This document shows positions 36,659-46,340 of a stretch of DNA of 64,000 nucleotides, one piece after another. The notes beneath the pieces are model-generated. The model made no database searches. It had not been told where the DNA came from and saw only the letters and a list, made by a program, of their open reading frames with translations. A program made the translations under genes and the position numbers. The DNA is from Lentibacillus cibarius. GTDB taxonomy: Bacteria; Bacillota; Bacilli; Bacillales; Amphibacillaceae. How positions within the stretch are numbered: position 1 is the stretch's first letter; each line of letters begins with the position of its first letter. The stretch covers positions 62,001 to 126,000 of the forward strand of contig NZ_VCIA01000001.1 in the NCBI RefSeq assembly GCF_005887555.1. Reading direction: 5' to 3'.

Positions 36659-37769
36659 GTAACGAATGCTCCTCTCTATCTTGATTAGATGGATATACTT
36701 TTGCTGTTTCTTTTCCTTGTAAAACTCGCTGTGCACCTTCGTACAATGTCTGGAGTTCATTTTCTCCAGGATAAATAAGCGTATCAGCAATCCAATTAAC
36801 CCGGTCAACAATCATATCAGTAAACATCTTCCCATACGCCAGACCGCCAGTCAAAACGATCGCATCGACGTTTCCGTTCAGTACTGTACTTGCCGCCCCA
36901 ATCTCTTTAGCAATTTGATAAGCCATGGCATCATAGATGAAGCTTGCCTCATCATCCCCATTTTCAATTCGTTCTTCCACTTCTTTAGCGTCATTGGTAT
37001 GCAAGTAGGCTACCAAACCTCCCTGGCCGACTATTTTTTTCATGATTTCATCCAGATAATACTGCCCAGAAAAACACATGGACACGAGGTCACCAGCAGG
37101 CACGGTCCCGGCCCGCTCTGGGGAAAATGGACCGTCACCGTGCAACCCGTTATTTACATCAATAACTCTCCCATTGTGATGGACACCTACTGTAATCCCT
37201 CCGCCCATATGAGCAACTATCAAATTGGCTTCTGCATACGGTATATTCATTTCTTCAGCAGCTTTACGTGCTGCTGCTTTCTGATTCAACGCATGAAAAA
37301 TACTTTTTCGCGGAAGTTCAGGAACACCAGAGACCCTTGCAATGTCCTGTAGCTCATCAACGACGACTGGATCAACAATAAATGCCTGTATATTCAATCC
37401 ATTGGCAATTTCATGGGCAATGATGCCACCCAGATTCGACGCATGGTCTCCATTATAACCATTTCGCAAATCCGTAAGCATCGTTTCGTTGACTTCATAC
37501 GTGCCGCCTTCAATGGGACGGAGCAGTCCACCACGCCCACAGACAGCACTTAATTTGGAAACATTAATACCTTCTATGTCAAGCTGCTGCAAAATGACCT
37601 GTTTTCGGAATGCGAATTGTTCTATTATATGCTTAAATGATGCTAGTTCAACGGTGGAATGTCGGATAGTCTTTTCCAGAATGCATTTTCCATCATCGAA
37701 CACACCAAATTTGGTTGACGTTGATCCTGGGTTAATTACTAATATTCGGTTAGGCTGATACTGTGACAC
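36642..37769 (-). CDS. buk: Butyrate kinase (branched-chain)
   Basis: A 375-residue ASKHA-fold kinase. The N-terminal phosphate motif [14 protein letters not shown] is present. The family blocks [18 protein letters not shown] and [20 protein letters not shown] follow, and the C-terminal [11 protein letters not shown] completes the fold. It interconverts (branched) acyl phosphate and acid while making ATP. Ptb, two genes upstream, makes the acyl phosphate. The 3' end overlaps the lpdV start by 17 bases. Confidence 0.96.
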   Translation of the reverse strand: MSQYQPNRILVINPGSTSTKFGVFDDGKCILEKTIRHSTVELASFKHIIEQFAFRKQVILQQLDIEGINVSKLSAVCGRGGLLRPIEGGTYEVNETMLTDLRNGYNGDHASNLGGIIAHEIANGLNIQAFIVDPVVVDELQDIARVSGVPELPRKSIFHALNQKAAARKAAEEMNIPYAEANLIVAHMGGGITVGVHHNGRVIDVNNGLHGDGPFSPERAGTVPAGDLVSMCFSGQYYLDEIMKKIVGQGGLVAYLHTNDAKEVEERIENGDDEASFIYDAMAYQIAKEIGAASTVLNGNVDAIVLTGGLAYGKMFTDMIVDRVNWIADTLIYPGENELQTLYEGAQRVLQGKETAKVYPSNQDREEHSLHGERL

Positions 37770-37798
37770 TTTAATTTACCTCCGTGTTGTAGCATGGC

Positions 37799-38893
37799 TT
37801 ATCGTCTACTCAATGTATGATGACCATTCAATAAAAATTGACCGCGAGATGCCTTTAATGATTGAATACGCTCCTCTGCCATCCGGTCTGCTGCAATATT
37901 GGCAGGTATATTATCGCGTCTGGAAATCGCAAAGACTTTTGACAAATTATCGTAAATCGTGTCCACTTTCTTCATCGCCCTATCCTTATTATAACCGTTC
38001 AACTCATCAGAGACATTGATAACGCCACCTGAGTTGATGACATAATCTGGTGCGTAAACGATTCCTTTCTCGTGAAGGAGTTCTCCGTGTTTATCTGATT
38101 TCAATTGATTGTTGGCAGAACCTGCAATTACTTTTGCTTTTAGCTGCGGAATAGTTTCATCATTAATTGCAGCACCCAACGCACACGGGGCAAAAATGTC
38201 ACATTCAGCGCTGTAAATATCATCCGGGGCAACCGCTTTGGCACCGAACGCATCTTCAGCACGTTTGATTGCTTCTTTATTGATATCAGTGACAATTAAG
38301 TTAGCACCTTCCGCGTACAAATGTTCACATAATGTATAAGCAACATTACCGACACCTTGCACTGCAACAGTCTTACCCTCAAGAGAATCACTACCGAATG
38401 CTTCGTTTGCTGCAGCCTTCATGCCCTTGTATAGTCCATAGCCTGTAACAGGTGATGGATTACCGGATGAGCCGAATTCCGCTGAAGTTCCTGTAACAAA
38501 ATCTGTTTCCATATAAATCAAATCCATATCGCCGACAGTTGTACCTACATCTTCTGCAGTTATATATCGTCCGTTAAGACTTTGTATATATCGTCCGAAA
38601 GCGCGAAACATCTCCGGATTTTTGTCTTTTTTTGGGTCACCAATAATAACTGCCTTGCCTCCACCGAGATTTAAACCCGCTGCTGCATTTTTGTATGTCA
38701 TACCTCTTGCCAGACGAAGCGCATCTTCTATAGCGTCAGCTTCTGAATCGTAGGACCACATTCTTGTTCCGCCCAAAGCCGGACCTAGCGTTGTATCATG
38801 TATCGCAATAATTGCTTTCAGCCCGGAATTTTTGTCTTGACAAAATACTAACTGTTCATAATCACTTTCTTCCATATACGGAAATATTTCCAT
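37799..38893 (-). CDS. bcd: Leucine dehydrogenase
   Basis: A 364-residue Glu/Leu/Phe/Val dehydrogenase. It deaminates leucine, valine and isoleucine to the branched keto acids with NAD. The catalytic lysine is K80 in [10 protein letters not shown], and the family motif [10 protein letters not shown] is at about 37-46. The Rossmann motif reads [11 protein letters not shown] near 185. It lies 3 bases after ptb. The product feeds the BkdA/BkdB/LpdV complex encoded downstream. Confidence 0.97.
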   Translation of the reverse strand: MEIFPYMEESDYEQLVFCQDKNSGLKAIIAIHDTTLGPALGGTRMWSYDSEADAIEDALRLARGMTYKNAAAGLNLGGGKAVIIGDPKKDKNPEMFRAFGRYIQSLNGRYITAEDVGTTVGDMDLIYMETDFVTGTSAEFGSSGNPSPVTGYGLYKGMKAAANEAFGSDSLEGKTVAVQGVGNVAYTLCEHLYAEGANLIVTDINKEAIKRAEDAFGAKAVAPDDIYSAECDIFAPCALGAAINDETIPQLKAKVIAGSANNQLKSDKHGELLHEKGIVYAPDYVINSGGVINVSDELNGYNKDRAMKKVDTIYDNLSKVFAISRRDNIPANIAADRMAEERIQSLKASRGQFLLNGHHTLSRR

Positions 38894-38896
38894 TAG

Positions 38897-39805
38897 TTAA
38901 ACCCCCTGAAAAGTTTTTTCGGAAACGAGTGCCATTGCAAGAGAATTTAATTTGCTAGCACTGGAATCCGCTCGTGACGTTAATACAATTGGAGCGGTTG
39001 CACCACTAATAACGGCAGCAGCCTGTGCTCCCGAAAAATACATAAAAGATTTATACAGAACATTGCCCGCTTCAATTGAAGGTACTACCAGTATATCAGC
39101 ATTTCCCGCGACATCGGACTTAATTCCTTTTTGGGCAGCAGCTTCAGCAGAAACCGCATTATCAAATGCCAGCGGTCCATCAATGGTGCAACCGCTGATT
39201 TGTGCACGTTTTTGCATCTGTGTAAGTGCTGCTGCATCCAATGTAGCTTGCATTGCGGGATTAATTTCTTCAACTGCGGCAAGTACAGCCGTTTTAGGAT
39301 CCGAAATGCCAACACCATGTGCCACACGCACCGCGTTCTTAATGATTTCAACTTTTTCTTCTAAACCCGGCGCTATATTCATCGCTGCATCCGTCAGAAA
39401 AATAAGCCGATCCTGATTCGGAATTTCAAACAGTGCAACGTGCGACAGAACTTTACTTCCTCGCAGTCCATTGGTTTTATCTAGTACAGCTTTCAACACA
39501 TTTTTCGTCGGAATGTTTCCCTTCATCAAGATGTCGGCTTCCCGGTTATGGACATCCTTCACTGCTGCAGCTGCAGGAACCTCTGTATGCGTTATTGCGA
39601 TTGATTCCGATGTTAAGTCAAGGCTAATTACTTCAGCAATAGAAGCTATTTCACTTGCACACCCGAACAAATGGAAGGAACACATTGTTTCATCCACTGC
39701 TTGCTTCACTGCTGCTAAAACTTGTTCATCGGCAGCGCCAGCTACTGCAACGACCTTATCCTTTGTATATATTGCCTGTTGCTTTAACTCTGACAAAGTA
39801 TTCAT
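38897..39805 (-). CDS. ptb: Phosphate (branched-chain) butyryltransferase
   Basis: A 302-residue phosphotransacylase that swaps CoA for phosphate on (branched) butyryl groups. It has the PTA/PTB family sequence KGNIPTKNVLKAVL and HVALFEIP. The C-terminal block VPSIEAGNVLYKSFMYFSGAQAA is present. It is the first gene of the bkd operon, with a consensus sigma-54 promoter just upstream. The ATG at 39805 follows AGGAGGGTAGGAG. Confidence 0.96.
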   Translation of the reverse strand: MNTLSELKQQAIYTKDKVVAVAGAADEQVLAAVKQAVDETMCSFHLFGCASEIASIAEVISLDLTSESIAITHTEVPAAAAVKDVHNREADILMKGNIPTKNVLKAVLDKTNGLRGSKVLSHVALFEIPNQDRLIFLTDAAMNIAPGLEEKVEIIKNAVRVAHGVGISDPKTAVLAAVEEINPAMQATLDAAALTQMQKRAQISGCTIDGPLAFDNAVSAEAAAQKGIKSDVAGNADILVVPSIEAGNVLYKSFMYFSGAQAAAVISGATAPIVLTSRADSSASKLNSLAMALVSEKTFQGV

Positions 39806-39836
39806 TCAAGTTCTCCTACCCTCCTATGAATTATAT

Positions 39837-39853
39837 AGCAAAAATCGTGCCAA
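39837..39853 (-). promoter_or_regulatory. Sigma-54 (SigL) -24/-12 promoter of the bkd operon
   Basis: TTGGCACGATTTTTGCT matches the sigma-54 consensus TTGGCAC-N5-TTGCW at every fixed position. It lies 32 bases before the ptb ATG. The activator BkdR, which carries the GAFTGA motif, is encoded directly upstream. Confidence 0.93.
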
Positions 39854-39865
39854 CCCATTATGTTT

Positions 39866-39879
39866 TGTAAGCGCTTTTA
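39866..39879. promoter_or_regulatory. Candidate cre site (CcpA)
   Basis: TGTAAGCGCTTTTA matches TGWAANCGNTNWCA at 13 of 14 positions. It lies between the palindromic site and the sigma-54 promoter of ptb, where a bound CcpA could disturb contact between activator and polymerase. CcpA control is an inference. Confidence 0.45.
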
Positions 39880-39896
39880 CGGTAAGATTTGTTGCG

Positions 39897-39910
39897 TGCA
39901 ATAAATTGCA
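39897..39910. promoter_or_regulatory. Palindrome, probable BkdR upstream activating site
   Basis: TGCAAT-AA-ATTGCA type dyad (plus strand TGCAATAAATTGCA) lies about 45 bases upstream of the sigma-54 promoter and touches the bkdR stop. Enhancer-binding proteins with a Fis-like helix-turn-helix use such palindromes upstream of -24/-12 promoters. Confidence 0.5.
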
Positions 39911-39911
39911 A

Positions 39912-41987
39912 TCAAGAAAAATCTTGCATGCCATTTTTGTCAATGCCGTGTTTTTCAAGTTTATAGTACAGATTTCGAATTGATATATTTAATTCATTGG
40001 CAGTTTGCGTTTTATTATAATCATTTTGCTCTAAAACAGTACGGATATATATTTCTTCATACTGTTCCATAGCGGCTTTTAACGAACGGCTGTCAGTAAG
40101 CACCCCGCTAGATTCCGCTTTTTTATGATTAGCAGTTGGATGCAGATTAGGGATGTGTTCTTTTTTGATTACTTCTTCATTCATGTCCATATAGATCATG
40201 GCGCGCCCAATCACATTTTCCAATTCTCTGACGTTCCCCGGCCAATGATAGCTTTGTAAATAGGTACAAGCCGCCTCTTCAATGGTTTTTATATTCCGTC
40301 CATAATCCTGGTTAAGTTTTTGGATAAGGTATATTGCCAATTCAGGCAGGTCATCTATACGTTCATTAAGCGATGGAATATAAACCGGCAGGCGATTCAG
40401 CCGGTAATAAAGATCCTCACGGAATGCTTTAGTCATAATTGCTTTCTCAAGATTGACATTCGTTGCGGCAATCACCCGTACATCAATAGATATTGGACTG
40501 ACAGACCCGACACGGATGATCTCATTTTCCTGAAGGACACGAAGCAGCTTTGCCTGCATATGATGTGACAGTTCGCCGATTTCGTCGAGGAAAATGCTTC
40601 CTGAGTTGGCCTCTTCAAACAATCCCTTTTTTCCGCCCCGTTTCGCTCCTGTAAATGCACCCTCTTCATAGCCGAACAATTCGCTTTCGAGTATATTTTC
40701 TGCAATAGCAGCACAGTTGACGCGAATGAATTTGTTGTGCTTTCGGTCACTTTCATTATGAATGGCATGGGCAAACAACTCTTTCCCCGTTCCGGATTCA
40801 CCCCTGAGTAGTACTGTAGCTGGTGTTCTTGCACCTACTTTAGCCTGTTCAAGTGCAATTTTCATTTCAGGTGACGGGCCGACAATATCGTTAAATGAAT
40901 ATTTTGCCTCGAGGTTGCGGATGATTTGCCTTGCCCGCTTAAGTTCATTTGTCAACGTCCGAATTTCCGATACATCATGAAGAATACCGACACTGCCTTT
41001 TATTTTTCCATCAACAATAATCGGCGCAACATTCACGATCACATCTTTTTTAGCAGGACCGACCTTCATCCGTACGCCACGGACAGCTCGCCGTGTCTGC
41101 AGCACTTTCATGTGCATGCTTTCCCCTTCATAAATATCAACACTTGCAGGGTTTCCTATAATGTCTGATTCTTTTAGGCCAGTGATACGCGTATAGGCGG
41201 GGTTGATCATCATGCCATTTCCCTTTTCGTCCACAACGGATATGGCTTCATCTGAAGAATGGATAATGGCTTCAAGCATTGTTTTAATTTCTTTTAGGTC
41301 GGTGTTTTCTTCAGCAAGATTCATGACCTCTGTAATATCTTTAAACACAGCAAAAGCACCAAGCAGTCTTTCTTGATCATTAATCATGGGTATACGGGTT
41401 GTAATCACTTTTTTGGCATTTTCCAGGACAAGCTTCTGATTTACTTCCTTCCTACGGGTATGCAAGACATGAGGAAGCCTTGAGCCGGAAATAACATGTT
41501 TAATATCCCGGCCTTTTAATTGATCCCTCGAAAGACCGAGAATCCGTTCCGCACTTTTATTGGCAAACTGCACGGTCTCATCCCCGTTGATAACAATCAT
41601 TCCGTCATGAATATTGTTAAGAATCAGTTCTTGGTTGTTTGCCTGCAATTCCAACTGTTCCAATAACGTTTCTTTTTCTTCCATCAGCTCGGAAATGATA
41701 TATGCAACGCTTCCCGGAATGACAACGGTCTTTTTGCTTCTTTTGTCGAGTAACTCGTCAAGTACAGCCTCATCACCTGTAGCCTCGATGATAATATCAA
41801 TATCGCCATTTATCCAATCATTATAATTCTCCCCGGTGGGAATGCTCTTTTCCAATGCTTTTTTCAAACCTATAGCATTAGGATTTTTATCGATTACACC
41901 AGTAATTTTCATACGGTCCGTTTTAGCAAGTATTTCTAATAATGCGCTACCACCTTTACCAGCACCAACTATGATTACGCGCTTCAT
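39912..41987 (-). CDS. bkdR: Sigma-54-dependent activator BkdR
   Basis: A 691-residue regulator. The N-terminus has a nucleotide-fold motif (VIIVGAGKGGSALLEIL), then two PAS domains (about 125-235 and 250-350). The AAA+ domain has Walker A GESGTGKE, the sigma-54 contact GAFTGA and Walker B IFLDEIGEL. A Fis-like HTH (QTANELNISIRNLYYKLEKHG) closes the protein. It activates the bkd operon from the sigma-54 promoter. The ATG at 41987 follows GGTGGGGATG. The length equals B. subtilis BkdR (692). Confidence 0.95.
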   Translation of the reverse strand: MKRVIIVGAGKGGSALLEILAKTDRMKITGVIDKNPNAIGLKKALEKSIPTGENYNDWINGDIDIIIEATGDEAVLDELLDKRSKKTVVIPGSVAYIISELMEEKETLLEQLELQANNQELILNNIHDGMIVINGDETVQFANKSAERILGLSRDQLKGRDIKHVISGSRLPHVLHTRRKEVNQKLVLENAKKVITTRIPMINDQERLLGAFAVFKDITEVMNLAEENTDLKEIKTMLEAIIHSSDEAISVVDEKGNGMMINPAYTRITGLKESDIIGNPASVDIYEGESMHMKVLQTRRAVRGVRMKVGPAKKDVIVNVAPIIVDGKIKGSVGILHDVSEIRTLTNELKRARQIIRNLEAKYSFNDIVGPSPEMKIALEQAKVGARTPATVLLRGESGTGKELFAHAIHNESDRKHNKFIRVNCAAIAENILESELFGYEEGAFTGAKRGGKKGLFEEANSGSIFLDEIGELSHHMQAKLLRVLQENEIIRVGSVSPISIDVRVIAATNVNLEKAIMTKAFREDLYYRLNRLPVYIPSLNERIDDLPELAIYLIQKLNQDYGRNIKTIEEAACTYLQSYHWPGNVRELENVIGRAMIYMDMNEEVIKKEHIPNLHPTANHKKAESSGVLTDSRSLKAAMEQYEEIYIRTVLEQNDYNKTQTANELNISIRNLYYKLEKHGIDKNGMQDFS

Positions 41988-42184
41988 GTGCATCCCCACC
42001 CCTGCAATAATTTGCACAGTTTAAGTATACGTTATTATATTGTTGAAAACAAATGATATCTTTAGAAGCTTTTAAAACCATCTTTTTTCCGAGATTGCAC
42101 AGCTATAAGATGCATTAAATCTGTTTCTATTTTTTGTACAATTTGCTATAATTAAAAGATATTCAACACCAAAGGAGAAAAGAC

Positions 42185-42430
42185 ATGGCTCGTTTTATTG
42201 CAGTGCTACTGCTGTTATTACCCGGCCTATTGTCAGCGCTTGGAATTAAACTTATGCGTGACACACTCTTTAACGAATTCAGCCCAATATTTGTACATGC
42301 CGGTATCCAATTTGCCGCCGGATTCCTGTTCTTCCTTGCAGGTCTTGCATTTATTGGCGGTTTTATCGTTCGCCGGGACAGGAAAAATTTGAAGAAAAAA
42401 AAGGAAAATGGGAAAAGAAAACGAAAATAA
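42185..42430 (+). CDS. yqzF: DUF2627 family membrane protein (YqzF-like)
   Basis: An 81-residue protein with two membrane segments (about 3-20 and 38-60) and a very basic tail (RRDRKNLKKKKENGKRKRK). It matches the DUF2627/YqzF family next to bkdR in Bacillus. Function is unknown. AAAGGAG precedes the ATG, and an extended -10 (TGCTATAAT, near 42143-42151) lies upstream. It is divergent from bkdR. Confidence 0.85.
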   Translation: MARFIAVLLLLLPGLLSALGIKLMRDTLFNEFSPIFVHAGIQFAAGFLFFLAGLAFIGGFIVRRDRKNLKKKKENGKRKRK

Positions 42431-42479
42431 TAATAACTCAACTGTTATTTTATTCAATCAAAGTTATGGAGCGATGTTT

Positions 42480-43826
42480 ATGAAAGTGGCAAAATTTGGA
42501 GGAACTTCCGCAGCAAGCGGGGAACAAATCAAAAAAATCAAGTCAATCATCACAAGTGATCCAGATCGAAAAATCATTGTTGTTTCAGCACCAGGAAAAC
42601 GTTTCGAGGCAGATTCTAAAGTAACTGACCTATTAATTGCATTAGGCAATGCAGCCTTTGCGAATGAACCAGTCGATGAATGGATGGAAAAAATCTCAAA
42701 CCGCTTTTTTGCTATTTCAGAAGAACTACAAATTCCTAAATCCGTTGTGGAGGAAATTGAACAAACGATAAAAGAAATACTTTCAAGCAATCTGCCTGAA
42801 CATATGAAAATGGATGCTCTAAAAGCCGTCGGTGAAGACAGCTCAGCTAAACTAATCAGTGCATATTTGGAAATATCAGGTTTCCAAGCTAAATATGTGA
42901 ATCCAAAAGATGCGGGGATTATTGTCAGCAATGAACCAGGTAAGGCAAAAATTTTGCCGGAAAGTTTATCATTGCTGGCTGATTTGCGTGAAGAAGATGG
43001 TATTATTGTTATACCCGGTTTCTTTGGATATACGAAAAATGGACAGCTAATGACATTTCCAAGAGGTGGTTCTGACATAACCGGGTCCATTGTTGCTGCG
43101 GGGGTTAAGGCTGATTTATACGAAAATTTCACAGATGTAAATTCGGTTTATACTGTAAATCCAACAATCGTTCAAAATCCAAAAGAAATACGTACTTTAA
43201 CATATAGAGAAATGCGTGAGCTATCATATGCAGGCTTTTCTGTCTTTCATGATGAGGCACTTATCCCGGCATTCGAGGAAAAAATACCTGTTTGTATAAA
43301 AAACACCGGTAATCCTAAAGCACCTGGAACAATGATAGTAGCTGATAAAAAACCACAGGAAAAGTGTGTGGTTGGCATTGCAAGTGACACAGGATTTGCA
43401 AGTTTGTACATCAGTAAATATCTAATGAACCGCGAAGTCGGATTCGGAAGAAGGTTACTACAAATACTGGAGGAAGAAGATGTTTCATTTGAACATGCGC
43501 CCTCCGGAATTGATGAAATGTCCGTTATTATTCGCGAGACACAGCTTACGCCAAACAAAGAGGATACTTTAATCAGACGGATTAAAAGTGAACTGAGTCC
43601 AGATATGATATCCATTGATCACAATTTCGCGATGATTATGGTCGTTGGAGAAGGTATGAAGAACACGATAGGGATTGCTAATAAAGCGGCTGCAGCCTTA
43701 TCAGAGGCGAATGTAAATATAGAGATGATCAATCAAGGGTCATCTGAAGTATCAATGATGTTTGGTATTAAAGCAGATAAATTACACCAAGCTATCCAAT
43801 CCTTATACCGAACGTATTTTGGTTAA
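42480..43826 (+). CDS. Aspartate kinase (class III-like)
   Basis: A 448-residue aspartokinase. The amino acid kinase motif VAKFGGTSAASGEQI is at the N-terminus and the substrate site FPRGGSDITGS near 195. Two C-terminal ACT domains follow (about 300-448, with VVGEGMKNTIGIANKAAAALSEANVNIEMI). It makes aspartyl phosphate for lysine, methionine and threonine. The length and domain order resemble B. subtilis YclM (aspartokinase III). The ATG at 42480 is chosen after GGAG. In B. subtilis no such gene stands between yqzF and spo0A. Confidence 0.92.
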   Translation: MKVAKFGGTSAASGEQIKKIKSIITSDPDRKIIVVSAPGKRFEADSKVTDLLIALGNAAFANEPVDEWMEKISNRFFAISEELQIPKSVVEEIEQTIKEILSSNLPEHMKMDALKAVGEDSSAKLISAYLEISGFQAKYVNPKDAGIIVSNEPGKAKILPESLSLLADLREEDGIIVIPGFFGYTKNGQLMTFPRGGSDITGSIVAAGVKADLYENFTDVNSVYTVNPTIVQNPKEIRTLTYREMRELSYAGFSVFHDEALIPAFEEKIPVCIKNTGNPKAPGTMIVADKKPQEKCVVGIASDTGFASLYISKYLMNREVGFGRRLLQILEEEDVSFEHAPSGIDEMSVIIRETQLTPNKEDTLIRRIKSELSPDMISIDHNFAMIMVVGEGMKNTIGIANKAAAALSEANVNIEMINQGSSEVSMMFGIKADKLHQAIQSLYRTYFG

Positions 43827-43827
43827 A

Positions 43828-43862
43828 TAAAAACTGTATGTGTTCGTCACATACAGTTTTTA
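43828..43862. terminator. Bidirectional terminator between aspartokinase and spo0A
   Basis: AAAACTGTATGTG and CACATACAGTTTT form a 13-bp stem with a 5-base loop. T runs lie on both strands. It serves the two convergent genes. Confidence 0.93.
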
Positions 43863-43869
43863 TTTCTTA

Positions 43870-44658
43870 TTAACTGGCTTTATGTTCCAACCGCAGCCGG
43901 TCGGCCACCATGGCAATGAACTCTGAGTTAGTCGGTTTTGCTTTTGAAATATTGACTGTATAGCCAAACAAAGCTGAAATGGATTCAATGTTTCCGCGGC
44001 TCCAGGCAACCTCAATAGCATGACGGATAGCACGCTCAACACGAGATGAAGTCGTGTTGTATTTTTTTGCTATATCCGGATAAAGCACCTTTGTAATGGA
44101 ACCTAGCAACTCAATGTCATTATAAACCATTGTAATTGCTTCTCTTAAGTACATATATCCTTTAATATGTGCTGGTACACCAATTTCATGAATAATATTT
44201 GTTATACTTGCTTCCAAGTCCTTCTTCTTTCGCTCCTTATTTACCGGTTTTTTTGTTGCCGGCTGGTTTAAGATGTTCGTGCCCTCTCCGTGTACCTGAC
44301 GAATCTGATCGGCTAGATTGTCTAGCTCAAATGGCTTTAAAATAAAATAGGAAGCGCCTAGATCAACCGCTTTTTTCATGACTTCTTCCTGACCAAACGC
44401 CGTCAGCATAATAACGTTCACATCATTATTGTTTTGACTTCCCCGAATAGTATTTAAAACACCTAGCCCATCAATATGAGGCATGATAATATCCAAAATA
44501 AGAACATCAGGTTCTGTCCCCTCGAGCATTTCCAAACACTCTCGACCATTGTGAGCAATTCCTACAACGTCAATATCTGCTTGATCCTCAAAGTATTCTT
44601 CCATTAACTGGATGAGTTCCCTATTGTCATCAACTAAACAAACTGAAATCTTTTCCAC
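43870..44658 (-). CDS. spo0A: Sporulation master regulator Spo0A
   Basis: A 262-residue response regulator. The receiver domain has D10, D11 and the phosphoacceptor D56 ([10 protein letters not shown]). The C-terminal effector domain has the conserved DNA-binding helix [20 protein letters not shown] and ends LEHKAS. It binds TGTCGAA boxes and starts sporulation. The start is GTG at 44658, as in B. subtilis, after AAAGGAGGAAC. A sigma-H promoter with an overlapping 0A box lies upstream. It is next to spoIVB in the usual order. Confidence 0.98.
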   Translation of the reverse strand: MEKISVCLVDDNRELIQLMEEYFEDQADIDVVGIAHNGRECLEMLEGTEPDVLILDIIMPHIDGLGVLNTIRGSQNNNDVNVIMLTAFGQEEVMKKAVDLGASYFILKPFELDNLADQIRQVHGEGTNILNQPATKKPVNKERKKKDLEASITNIIHEIGVPAHIKGYMYLREAITMVYNDIELLGSITKVLYPDIAKKYNTTSSRVERAIRHAIEVAWSRGNIESISALFGYTVNISKAKPTNSEFIAMVADRLRLEHKAS

Positions 44659-44699
44659 GTGTAGTTCCTCCTTTAATTCGAGCTTTCTCCACGTAACAT

Positions 44700-44724
44700 A
44701 TTCGACATAAGTTCCAAATATCCT
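44700..44724 (-). promoter_or_regulatory. Sigma-H promoter of spo0A with overlapping 0A box
   Basis: AGGATAT (44724-44718), 11 bases, then GTCGAAT (44706-44700) match AGGAWWW-N11-RnnGAAT exactly. The sequence TGTCGAA (44707-44701), a perfect 0A box core, covers the -10. This suggests Spo0A binds its own promoter. Confidence 0.75.
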
Positions 44725-44819
44725 TTTTTTATTTAAAAAACTTTGTATTTTTTTGGTCTTGCTCTAATTTTCTCCGTTTTAATTTAAATATCGATATGCT
44801 TCGATCATTTTTGACAAAG

Positions 44820-44830
44820 TTTGTCGAAAA
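44820..44830 (+). promoter_or_regulatory. Upstream 0A box
   Basis: TTTGTCGAAAA contains the perfect core TGTCGAA. It lies about 110 bases upstream of the sigma-H promoter of spo0A. A half-similar TTTGTCAAAAA is on the other strand beside it (44808-44818). Confidence 0.6.
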
Positions 44831-44844
44831 ATATTTTGAGCATG

Positions 44845-44887
44845 AAAAAAACTTGCTATAAGATAATAATACATATCCTATAGCAAG
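44845..44887 (-). terminator. Terminator after spoIVB
   Basis: CTTGCTATA and TATAGCAAG form a perfect 9-bp stem (44852-44860 with 44879-44887). TTTTTTT follows on the minus strand. It begins 8 bases after the spoIVB stop. Confidence 0.85.
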
Positions 44888-44894
44888 CATATAG

Positions 44895-46181
44895 TTAGCT
44901 GGCTTCTTGTTTAGACTGTTCTTTAACTTTTATTCCCGCTTCCTGCAGCATCCACTCAATGTGGACACCGTAACCGCTTGTCGGATCATTGACGAAAACA
45001 TGTGTTACTGCACCAATGATTTTATCACCCTGAATAATCGGGCTACCACTCATTCCTTGAACGATTCCCCCTGTTTTATTTAAAAGTTCCTCGTCTGTTA
45101 TTTTAACTACCATTCCTTTTTTGGCAGGGAATTTTTGTGGAACGCTGCTGACAATCTTCACATCAAAAGCTTCCACTTCTTCTCCATCAAGAACCGTTAA
45201 AATCTTGGCCGGCCCCTCTTTTACTTCATGGGGCAACGCTATTGGCATTGGTTTATCATATTTGCCATTCTTTATTTTTTTATTTAATTTCCCGAAAATA
45301 CCGAAAGGACTGTTTTTAGTAATGCTACCGATTTTTTTATCTTTTACGGAGAATTTCGCCTGTTTTTCACCAGGAGTTCCATTATTCCCTTTTTCAATTG
45401 AGGTTACTTTGGAACGTACTACGGATCCATTATGGATTTCAATTGGTTTTTGTGTATCCATATCGGAAATGACATGACCAAGCGCTCCATAATTTTTTGT
45501 TTCCGGATCATAAAAAGTCATTGTTCCTATTCCCGCAGCGGAATCACGTATATACAAACCAATACGATATTCGTCTTCTTTTTTATTTTTTACAGGATTT
45601 AATGTTGTTTCAATGGTCTCATTGTCCCGCTTAATTGTTAATGACAATGCTTCGTTTTCCTTCCCCGCCTTTTCTACAAACGGTTTGACTTCTTCCATTT
45701 TCTTTATTTCTTCATCATTTATTTTCAAAATGACATCACCCACTTGGATATCTGCTTTTTCCCCGGGGGATACCATTCCGTTGTCACTTTTTACCTGATG
45801 ATGCCCGACAACGAGAACGCCAAGTGTATGAAGCTGAACACCAATCGATTGTCCGCCTGGGATAACACGTATGTCCTCAAGAACGGAGACATCCACTTTT
45901 TTGAGCGGGAGTCCGGCCGCTTCATACATAAGCTGACTATTCCCCTGTTTTTTTGGATAAAATACTGACGAATCCACGGCTTGAATACTTTCCCCAGAGG
46001 AATCAATAGTTACATTTTTACCAAGTACAGGCATATCCAATGATGAGGCACTGTTGTTAAGTGCGACAGCTTGATTTGGAATGGAAAGATATTGCTGGAC
46101 TGGTTTTAGAAAAGGAAGTACCAATACGGCCGTCAAAAGCAGAATGCCTGTAAATATGCGTATTTTGCTATATTTCTTCAC
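44895..46181 (-). CDS. spoIVB: Stage IV sporulation protein B (SpoIVB serine peptidase)
   Basis: A protein of about 428 residues, near the 425 of B. subtilis. It has an N-terminal membrane anchor ([17 protein letters not shown], about 9-25), a PDZ domain (about 105-185) and an S55 peptidase domain. The catalytic serine is in [14 protein letters not shown]. Secreted from the forespore, it cleaves SpoIVFA to trigger sigma-K. The GTG at 46181 lies 10 bases after GAGGAG; an earlier GTG is too close to that site. It stands between recN and spo0A as expected. Confidence 0.95.
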   Translation of the reverse strand: MKKYSKIRIFTGILLLTAVLVLPFLKPVQQYLSIPNQAVALNNSASSLDMPVLGKNVTIDSSGESIQAVDSSVFYPKKQGNSQLMYEAAGLPLKKVDVSVLEDIRVIPGGQSIGVQLHTLGVLVVGHHQVKSDNGMVSPGEKADIQVGDVILKINDEEIKKMEEVKPFVEKAGKENEALSLTIKRDNETIETTLNPVKNKKEDEYRIGLYIRDSAAGIGTMTFYDPETKNYGALGHVISDMDTQKPIEIHNGSVVRSKVTSIEKGNNGTPGEKQAKFSVKDKKIGSITKNSPFGIFGKLNKKIKNGKYDKPMPIALPHEVKEGPAKILTVLDGEEVEAFDVKIVSSVPQKFPAKKGMVVKITDEELLNKTGGIVQGMSGSPIIQGDKIIGAVTHVFVNDPTSGYGVHIEWMLQEAGIKVKEQSKQEAS

Positions 46182-46340
46182 CCAATTCACTCTCCTCGGC
46201 CAACCCCATACCATTAATTTTTCTTTGTACTTCTAATTTGACCGAACCGATCTTATTTTAAACTGGTGAAAAAAAAGAAAAGCAGTGTATCTTTTCCTTT
46301 TTAAAAAATACCAGCTTTTCATTATGAATAAATATTATGA

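Noticed and set aside
42163..42441. Minus-strand frame of 92 codons antisense to yqzF
   Set aside because: It is the complement of a gene with ribosome site and membrane pattern, has biased composition (FFFFKFFLSRR), and no ribosome site.
42464..43132. Minus-strand frame (222 codons) antisense to the aspartokinase
   Set aside because: The plus-strand gene carries all aspartokinase motifs. The antisense frame has no ribosome site and a low-complexity Ser/Ile composition.
46182..46260. Sigma-F or sigma-G promoter in front of spoIVB
   Set aside because: Expected from the family, but no sequence here matched both elements at the right spacing.
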